From NCBI GenBank assembly GCA_946894095.1, contig OX335655.1:11966001-12030000 (forward strand): 64,000 bases of DNA. Direction: 5' to 3'. A program made the position numbers and the translations under genes. The DNA is from Incurvaria masculella (Eukaryota; Arthropoda; Insecta; Lepidoptera; Incurvariidae). Shown piece after piece: positions 57,863 to 64,000 of this stretch. The notes beneath the pieces are model-generated. The model did no database searches. It was given only the letters and a program-made list of their open reading frames with translations, and had not been told where the DNA came from. How positions within the stretch are numbered: position 1 is the first letter of the stretch; each line of letters begins with the position of its first letter.

Positions 57863-58068
57863 GCACGAAAACTATTTTTATTAATAATTCCCCGAATATG
57901 GCATATCTGATAAAATTTTACTGGACATTTTAGGCTCCAAATAAGTCAAGGAATTACTGGTTGGTTTTATGACCTATAGCCATAATACAACCTGTATAGT
58001 TATACGACCGAACCGCATAACATTAGTTTTCTGATCTGTTGGTTGAGCGCGCGTTCTGTTTGTTGCAG

Positions 58069-58186
58069 TGACGGACACAGCTTCCGACAAGCTGTCTTGG
58101 ATGGACAACACTCGCAACAGCATGCGGCGCAAACTGACACGCAAGACGTTGCACAAGCGGCTACCGATATGCAGCTGGCTGCCCAA
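58069..58186 (+). CDS. SLC26A11: SLC26A11-like transporter, common exon 3
   Basis: Acceptor TGTTTGTTGCAG, donor CCCAA|GTGAGT. Reads TDTASDKLSWMDNTRNSM, then RRKLTRKTLHKRLPICSWLP (to residue 90, isoform A). The basic stretch followed by LPICSWLPKY matches the cytosolic segment just before TM1 in SLC26A11 proteins. It starts with two bases of a split codon and accepts either upstream first exon in phase. Confidence 0.88.
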
Positions 58187-58372
58187 GTGAGTGCCATTCT
58201 TGTTATTATCTTTACTCATGCAATTCTTCTGCACGTGTGTATGTCACTGAACTTGTCCTAAACGGCTTTACCGATTATGATTTTAAAAAAGATGTGTATC
58301 TGAGTATGTAGTTTAACCAGGATGGTTTAGATCCACAATTGACCTTAGCGGAGCCGGGAACTTCAGCTAGTA
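58187..58372 (+). mobile_element. Helitron 3' end inside intron 3
   Basis: From GTGTGTATGTCACTGAACTT through ACGGCTTTACCGATTATGAT to TTAGCGGAGCCGGGAACTTC and AGCTAGT. Same terminal signature as the Helitron units at 27.6-30.8 kb, different body. Confidence 0.6.
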
Positions 58373-58800
58373 TTCTATGAAAACTGTGATTTCATGGCTG
58401 TTTCCACGAATTTATCGAGGCGTCTGAATTCTCAGTAACTAAGCTGTTTAATACCTCGTAGGTATAGGCTTCAAGTTGTGGATTGCGTGTTTTCTCTGTG
58501 ATGTGACATGAAAGAGTCACAATGAGTATATACTGAGCTTCCAAAAGAAACTTACTTGTTTCGTAAGCGAAAAAATATGTGTGTACAATGAAGTAATCGG
58601 TAAACAAATACAATTTAAGCACTCTTAAACATCGAAATCAAGTCAATTACCGTGTCTGAGAAAGCAAATATTTACAGTAGAAAGTAAAACAAATTAATGG
58701 ATTTTCAATACGTATATTGAATTACTTCTTTGTTTTTTTATTTCGGTTGATCAGTTCGAGATCGAAGTGACCAATAATGAAAAGATAAAAAACCTTTAAG

Positions 58801-59036
58801 AGCGTGGTTACGCTGAACTGCATGGAAAACACGGACAATTTTTCATTGCGGTTTCGACCGCCTTTACAATGCGATGGTCCCAACTCAGATTTCGAACCAT
58901 GGAACAGCTCGAATTATTGACGAAATGCGCTTATCCAACTCGAAAAGAAAAAGAAGCATGTACGGACCGGTACTGAACCTATATGACGTCTGTCACGAGA
59001 AGCATGGCCTCTCGCCTCTGAGCTACGAGCTGCTCA
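58801..59036 (-). mobile_element. SINE with tRNA-like head, tail lost, 36 bp before an exon
   Basis: Body blocks GGAAAACACGGACAATTTTT and ACAATGCGATGGTCCCAACT, then inverse head with GAGCTACGAGCTGCTC. It ends about 36 bp upstream of the exon at 59073, so the branch point may lie in or next to the SINE. Confidence 0.75.
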
Positions 59037-59072
59037 AACTGTGATGTGATATATATTATTTTCTCATTTCAG

Positions 59073-59181
59073 GTACAACACAGAGACTGCAGTCGGTGAC
59101 CTGATAGCCGGTATTACCGTCGGTCTGACAGTCATACCGCAATCGCTGGCCTACAGCAATATCGCTGGTCTTCCGCCGCAG
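59073..59181 (+). CDS. SLC26A11: SLC26A11-like transporter, exon 4 (TM1)
   Basis: Acceptor TTCTCATTTCAG, donor CCGCAG|GTTAGT. Encodes YNTETAVGDLIAGITVG then LTVIPQSLAYSNIAGLPPQ (residues 92-127). This is TM1 with the PQxLAY and AGLPPQ motifs diagnostic of SLC26/SulP transporters. Phase 0 at its 3' end. Confidence 0.95.
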
Positions 59182-59213
59182 GTTAGTATCCCAAGCTAAA
59201 TTATTAGCTACCA

Positions 59214-59488
59214 TTTTTAGGGTTCCGTACCCAAAAGGTGCCAGCGGAACCCTATTACTAAGCCTGCGCTGTCCGTCAGTCCGTCCGTCTCTCACAGGGC
59301 TATATTTCATAAACCGTAATAGGTAGGCAGCTGAAATTTTCACAGAGTGTGTATTTATTTTGCCACTATAACAATAAATTAAAAAAAATATATAAACAAT
59401 ATAGGGAGCCGTGATTTTTTTGTGTTAAATCTTGCACAATGGTACGGAACCATTCGTGTGCGAGTCCGACTCTTACTTGGCCGGTTTT
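59214..59488 (+). mobile_element. SINE family B, near full length, 32 bp after an exon
   Basis: TTTTAGGGTTCCGTACCC, GTCCGTCAGTCCGTCCGTCT, GTAATAGGTAGGCAGCTGAA, and end CTTACTTGGCCGGTTTT. Begins 32 bp downstream of the exon 4 donor. Confidence 0.8.
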
Positions 59489-59489
59489 A

Positions 59490-59720
59490 CAATTACATTT
59501 ACTACCTTAGTGATGTCCTAAGCGAACAAACTTAACAGCTCAAAATTTCGTGTTCGCCACACGAGCCTGCGAAAACCATGCCGGCGAGCCAGGTGCTTAT
59601 TCACACCATGTTTGAAGGACCCCAGGTTGTACTTTGGGGTAAATACCTCGACAGGAAGTGCATTCCACAGTTTACCGACCTTATAAATTAAGGATCTACG
59701 GGATCTTTTGGTTCTCATTC
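59490..59720 (-). pseudogene. LINE C-terminal fragment
   Basis: On the - strand: RRSLIYKVGKLWNALPVEVF, then YNLGSFKHGVNKHLARRHG. The KLWNALP...SFK pattern marks the end of a CR1/Jockey-type ORF2. Same family as 10398 and 54714. Confidence 0.7.
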
Positions 59721-59944
59721 AAGAAATTTTATCAGTTAAGGGATGAATTCCCCGGCTGCTGCCCGTTGAACAATGTTAGAAAGTGGATGGAGGGATGGGG
59801 TTATGCAGTTCCAAAAAGCATTATCCAATGTATAGACGATAGACCTTCTCCCATTTTAAATGTACATTTTCCATTCAAATTCCTACACATCACACGCATG
59901 CGACGAATGATTTAAAGTTTGGAACCTGTAAATCAATGTGCTAG

Positions 59945-60062
59945 TTAGGCCCGCGTTGGTAGGATCTAAAAAAAAGGTCGAAGCGTCAATACAAAATTAA
60001 CAGGGTTTTTCGTCCTCTTCAATGTAGCTAAATAGTTTCTTTTAGAATACGAAATCATGCCT
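59945..60062 (+). mobile_element. SINE body fragment (head-swapping family)
   Basis: AGGTCGAAGCGTCAATAC, CAATGTAGCTAAATAG and a degraded GAAATCATGCCTG. Strongly decayed, no head or tail. Confidence 0.45.
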
Positions 60063-60145
60063 GTGTAATATAAGGTAGCGTATATGTATAGCTAAGGCGC
60101 CAATCATATCACTTACTGTACTGTGGTACCTGTGGTTGTCCTCAG

Positions 60146-60338
60146 TACGGGCTGTACGGCTCGTTCGTCGGCTGCTTCATCTACATCGTGCTCGGCGGCT
60201 GCCGGGCCGTGCCCGTCGGACCCACCGCCATCTGTTCGCTGCTCACCTTCCAAGCGGCCGGAGGAGTCCTCGAGAAGGCCATCCTGCTCAACTTCCTGAG
60301 CGGAATGGTCGAGCTGCTCATGGGTGTGGTTGGACTAG
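60146..60338 (+). CDS. SLC26A11: SLC26A11-like transporter, exon 5 (TM2-TM4 region)
   Basis: Acceptor GTTGTCCTCAG, donor GGACTAG|GTGAGT. Encodes YGLYGSFVGCFIYIVLGG, CRAVPVGPTAICSLLTFQ, LEKAILLNFLSGMVELLMGV (residues 128-191). It completes the P-x-Y-G-L-Y sulfate-transporter signature begun in exon 4 and includes the VGPTA segment of TM3, part of the anion site in the family. GC-rich relative to introns. Confidence 0.95.
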
Positions 60339-60484
60339 GTGAGTTAAAACATATTTCTCTGGAAATCAAAAGGTGGGTCAGGTCTTGAGACTCACGGCCG
60401 CGCAGTTGCTTTCCTCGAGTCGTCATTCGGATGTTGTACACCCTTTCGATAGTGCGAAAAACAATCCAGCGAAGTTTTTCTTTG

Positions 60485-60820
60485 CCTGAGCCTGGCGTTT
60501 ACGCCAAACCGATCGACTGGCGTTTTAAAATGTATGGAGAAATTGAGGAGCGCGCGCAGTGGGCGTTAAGCGAATTAACATTTGCGAGTCCGAGTTTGAT
60601 TTGACAGCTTACTCACCGTCGGCGTAAATACGTCGACGTCGCCGTTTACGCCTACTCCGCGTTTTCATACAAATCGGAACTCCGAGTTTGACTTTGACAG
60701 CTTGAAGAAATAAAACCACAGAATAAGTAGTAAACATTTGTATGGGGTTTGACGTTTTCACGTAACTTCGAAGTTCCGTATACGCCAATTTAGGTGAGAA
60801 CTCAGACTGACCACTCTGTT
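60485..60820. repeat. Dispersed repeat R, copy 2
   Basis: Direct partner of 37521-37800, extended leftwards by GGCGTTTACGCCAAACCGAT and CGACTGGCGTTTTAAAATG, which recur inverted at 44743-44901. Inside intron 5. Confidence 0.7.
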
Positions 60821-61655
60821 CTTCTTTGCTGTGATTGCTGAACTGGAAAATGATACAATATGACAAATTCGAGTGCAGTGTACTGTCTACGGGTGAACAA
60901 ATTTTGTGTTTTTGACATTTAAGTGGGTACCGCCATCTATTGTAGTACATGCTGACTAAGATTCCATGCATCTGTTTGTCGCATTTGATGGCACGTTGAA
61001 ACTAGATCTATGTAGAGAGCGCTTTGGTCTCTTTCTTTTTTGCAGCCCATTTTGTTAGGACTATGGAACTTGATAGATTTTCCTTCAGAATATAATGACG
61101 TGAAACCAGCAAGAATATCTAAGAACTCAAACCAGTTTCCAATTTATGCAAAGAAGAAAAGGCATATTGTATTTACTTGTGTCGCAATGTTTTATTGTAG
61201 GTGAAGTTTCTCGTAATGAAATGTATTACTTATATATAAAAATTTTTTATGAAACTCTTGTAAATAATTTATTTCAAAGATACAGGTATGATATAATCAG
61301 AATAATAAAGAAAAAGGAATGAAATATAACTAAAGATTAAAATTTTCCTTCATCATCGGTGCAATTGGCAACGTGCCGATGCGACAATAATTACAAATAT
61401 ATTTTTAAATTTATTATTTCTGTCATCAACGTTTCCAATTTAATATTAATTACTTCTTTGTGTAAACATTCCGCGTTGAAAGACGTCTGTATGTTTATGA
61501 AAGGCATTGTTTTACTTGTAATTTAAAATGTACAAGACATCTTTCCAATTAAGCTGGTGATTCATGTCTACTGACTCATACACTCGTCTATGTTTGTTTA
61601 GGAGGGCATGTTTTGTCAAATCTGTTTCATTTATGACTATACATTTTTCCCTCAG

Positions 61656-61876
61656 GGTTCCTCATAGACTTTGTGTCTGGCCCCGTATCCTCTGGATTCA
61701 CGTCTGCCGTGGCGCTCATGATCGCTACATCACAGATCAAGGATGTGCTCGCAATCAAGGTCACCGGTACCACTTTCGTGCAGCAGTGGATCTCGATCTT
61801 CACCAATATCCATTCTACCACGCCGTGGGATCCCGTCCTCGGGGTTTGCTGTATCGCTGTCTTGTTGATGATGAGG
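61656..61876 (+). CDS. SLC26A11: SLC26A11-like transporter, exon 6
   Basis: Acceptor TTTTTCCCTCAG, donor ATGAGG|GTGAGT. Reads FLIDFVSGPVSSGFTSAV, ALMIATSQIKDVLAIKV, TTFVQQWISIFTNI, WDPVLGVCCIAVLLMMR (residues 193-265). The PVSSGFTSAVAL.IATSQIK block is the conserved TM5 region of SLC26 proteins (PVI.GFTSAAA.TI...QIK). Confidence 0.95.
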
Positions 61877-62560
61877 GTGAGTGAAAAACCTACGACTTTC
61901 GTTGTGAATTTGTTAGCAATTCGTGTCACGATTTTTTTTTATCTACGACTTATTTTAGAAGCCTACAAATATGTCAAGTAATCTTTGGTACAACAATGTC
62001 TGAAGTTAATTGGACTTTCTTCCTACTGATAGTGTTCCCGGCGCAGGGCGTCATCGTACCAGGGCGTATTTTTGTTAATATCTGCAATATTGATTCATTT
62101 AGGCCAAAAAAACTATTTCCTTTGGTTTTAAAAGCTAGGCCAGTTTGAGAGCTTGATTGTATTAAAATTATAGCTTGCCAAATGGTAAAAATAATGTACC
62201 TTCGCATACAGATAAAACGACACATGATCAGATGCCCTATTTATAAGCCCTGCACAATGAATCTTCGGCATAAAGTTTATCCAAACAAGGCTATCCGCTA
62301 TCCAATCTTAAAAAAAATACCCCTAATGTAAACTAGAAGGTGCTGATTTCAAGTAATTATCGTATCGTCGGCATTTTTAGTCCAACTGTTCAATTAAACC
62401 TTATTACAGCGGTCACCATATTTAATTTTGGCTTCGAACCCTAGAAATGTCTACAATATTTTTAATATAATAGTGGCACTGTAATTTCCCTGTTGAATTA
62501 ATTTGCCTTGTTGCTTAGTATATTTGGAACGGAAGATCACATTGTGCTCTCAAATTCCAG

Positions 62561-62741
62561 AAAATCGGTATGACCAAAATCGGACCCACTGAGGATCACG
62601 AGAAAAGCAAGAAGCACAAGATCATCAACAAGTGCCTGTGGCTCATCGGCACTTGCCGGAACGCCATTGTGGTGATCATTGGCGGCGTCATTGGGTACAT
62701 GTTCGTTGCCGATGGCTCTGAATCTCCCGTCGCTCTGATGG
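62561..62741 (+). CDS. SLC26A11: SLC26A11-like transporter, exon 7
   Basis: Acceptor CAAATTCCAG, donor CTGATGG|GTGAGC. Encodes a lysine-rich cytosolic loop (KIGMTKIGPTEDHEKSKKHK) and a membrane segment (NAIVVIIGGVIGYMFVADG), residues 266-325. In phase with exons 6 and 8. Confidence 0.93.
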
Positions 62742-63356
62742 GTGAGCATTTTACTTTAATTGTAACTAAAAACACGTCTTTGGTAGCTAGCAAAGTAATA
62801 AAGGTTCAAAAGAACAAAAATAAACCACCAAATGTAGGAAACTATTCTCCCATGCATTCATTTACATAAATTGGGGAATCACTTGTCCTCTTAGAAAGAG
62901 TATTTAAATTAGTGCATGTATGTAATTTTGCTGTCAGTTAAATAGGTTAATTTTTATTAAGTATTAATAAGTGTTCATTCCATTATGCGGCAGCGAGTTC
63001 CAACAGTGGTTAGTGAATATTTCAACAAACATTGATCATAAGTAGTGAAAGCTATTTTACTAGATATTTTTTTAAATCATTATTGTACTTCGTTTATGCG
63101 TACCATTTCACATTTGCTTTCGCATGCGTTTTTAATCGATGTGCACTCATATTTTAACTGTTAGTTGATGTATGTATGAAAACAGTGTCTATACTAGGTA
63201 TAAGTAAAATTGGCATCCACATTGTGGGATTGGATTTGTTCAATCGGCTTGGCCAATAATGTTGATCTAGGACTGTCCTGTTTTAAACCCTTCGGTACGT
63301 TATTACTTAGTTACTTCGTACTCTCCAAGACTGAATGACATTTGTCAATTTGTCAG

Positions 63357-63524
63357 GTCCGATCCCATCCGGTGTGCCAATGCCGAGCCTGCCGCCCTTC
63401 AGCTACATGCGCGCCGACAATACCACCGCCAGCTTCACCGACATGGTCTCCGAGCTGGGCTCTGGCCTACTCGTCATCCCTCTCATCGCCCTGCTCGAGG
63501 ATATCGCCATCTGCAAGGCCTTCT
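63357..63524 (+). CDS. SLC26A11: SLC26A11-like transporter, exon 8
   Basis: Acceptor TTTGTCAG, donor GCCTTCT|GTGAGT. Encodes PIPSGVPMPSLPPFSYMR, DNTTASFTDMVSELGSGL, LVIPLIALLEDIAICKAF (residues 327-381). Matches the family segment ending P(L)xxLLExIAVAKAF. NTT is a potential glycosylation sequon. Confidence 0.95.
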
Positions 63525-63891
63525 GTGAGTATATTCAACAGATTTCTAAATCCATCTCTTTATTATATGGAGATTGACAGCTCACGTCATATCCAACGTT
63601 GTGATTTTACTAAGATTTTAGCCCATCACATCAATGGCTTGGGAATTTTACACACCTTCTCATGATTAATGAAATTCTGCTCATCTGACAATAGACATTG
63701 TTAAATTTGTCCAGAAATAATGCATCACTGAACACGACGAAGACAACAGATGAAGCGTTTATAACATGACATAAATCAGGAGTAATCTTATTTTTTTATT
63801 TCTTAAACAGGTACAATGAAGTTAATTCTCCGAACAGTGTAAATTAAGTAAAACGAGTGTCAATTAAGGTACATATATTTGTATCTTACAG

Positions 63892-64000
63892 CGGATGGAA
63901 AGACAATCGACGCAACGCAGGAGATGATTGCTATCGGCATCTCCAATGTCGGCAATTCGTTCATGGGAGCGTACCCCGGAGGCGGCTCGCTCGCACGCTC
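63892..64000 (+). CDS. SLC26A11: SLC26A11-like transporter, exon 9, cut by window edge
   Basis: Acceptor GTATCTTACAG. Reads SDGKTIDATQEMIAIGIS, NVGNSFMGAYPGGGSLARS (residues 382 to about 417). It matches the D.NQE..AIG..N..GS....YP..GS..RS motif of the family. The remaining membrane domain and C-terminus are outside. Confidence 0.95.

Larger units (their letters stand above)
20346..58068 (+). other. Intron 2 of the transporter gene, 37.7 kb
   Basis: Donor GTAAGT and acceptor TTTGTTGCAG. It hosts most of the mobile elements of the window and a candidate alternative first exon at 35870-35996. Stretches where I see nothing supportable: 20346-22010, 22511-24573, 33771-35389, 35997-36923, 37801-39041, 43000-43676, 46100-47106, 54896-55444. 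Confidence 0.65.
18847..64000 (+). other. SLC26A11: SLC26A11-like anion (sulfate) transporter gene, 3' incomplete
   Basis: Gene span from the proposed acceptor of the first coding exon to the window edge. Nine exons splice with GT-AG borders and consistent phases into about 417 residues. The joined protein carries LIAGITVGLTVIPQSLAY, GLPPQYGLYGSFVGC, PVGPTAICSLL and GFTSAVALMIATSQIK, which match the SLC26 (Sulfate_transp) membrane domain and most resemble the sodium-independent SLC26A11 branch. Members exchange sulfate and other anions across membranes. The last part of the membrane domain and any STAS domain lie beyond the window. A second first exon at 35870 suggests two isoforms. Intron 2 spans 37.7 kb and is full of transposons. 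The substrate of this copy is inferred from family only. Confidence 0.9.

Overview
This window is nuclear DNA of an insect, most likely a moth or butterfly. It is AT-rich and intron-rich, and it is packed with LINE tails, SINEs, Helitrons, mariner and small DNA elements of the kinds common in lepidopteran genomes. I saw no prokaryotic operon, plasmid feature or CRISPR array. The assignment to Lepidoptera is inferred from the repeat repertoire and from the single host gene; it is not proven.

One host gene is clearly present, on the + strand and running off the right edge: an SLC26A11-like anion (sulfate) transporter. Nine coding exons can be joined in phase: 18877-18972, 20288-20345, 58069-58186, 59073-59181, 60146-60338, 61656-61876, 62561-62741, 63357-63524 and 63892->64000. 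They give about 417 residues covering the N-terminus and much of the sulfate-transporter membrane domain. The rest of the membrane domain and any STAS domain lie outside. Intron 2 is 37.7 kb. Inside it, at 35870-35996, is a second candidate first coding exon with its own CpG-rich upstream region. It ends in exactly the phase needed to join the exon at 58069, so the gene may make two N-terminal isoforms from two promoters.

Everything else recognisable is repetitive. 0-11 kb: LINE remnants, an 8-bp-TSD element split by a 3.1-kb nested insertion that contains a perfect 206-bp inverted repeat, a 32-bp tandem array, an intact mariner transposon (343-aa DD34D transposase) and SINEs. 11-18.8 kb: mostly unrecognised sequence, a CpG-rich block (12.74-13.19 kb) that could be an upstream promoter or noncoding exon, and RTE tails. 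20-58 kb (intron 2): three head-to-tail Helitron-like units with G-rich cores (27.6-30.8 kb), four copies of a TTAA-flanked element, an uninterrupted copy of the 8-bp-TSD element (41.3-41.9 kb), and a 6.8-kb palindrome (47.94-54.71 kb) whose ~3-kb arms carry converging RTE copies, one arm holding a solo LTR. 58-64 kb: gene exons with SINEs inserted within about 35 bp on both sides of one exon.

A dispersed SINE family with about 16 copies or fragments is notable. One shared body is found behind two different heads: a tRNA-like head in some copies and a 5S-rRNA-like head in others.
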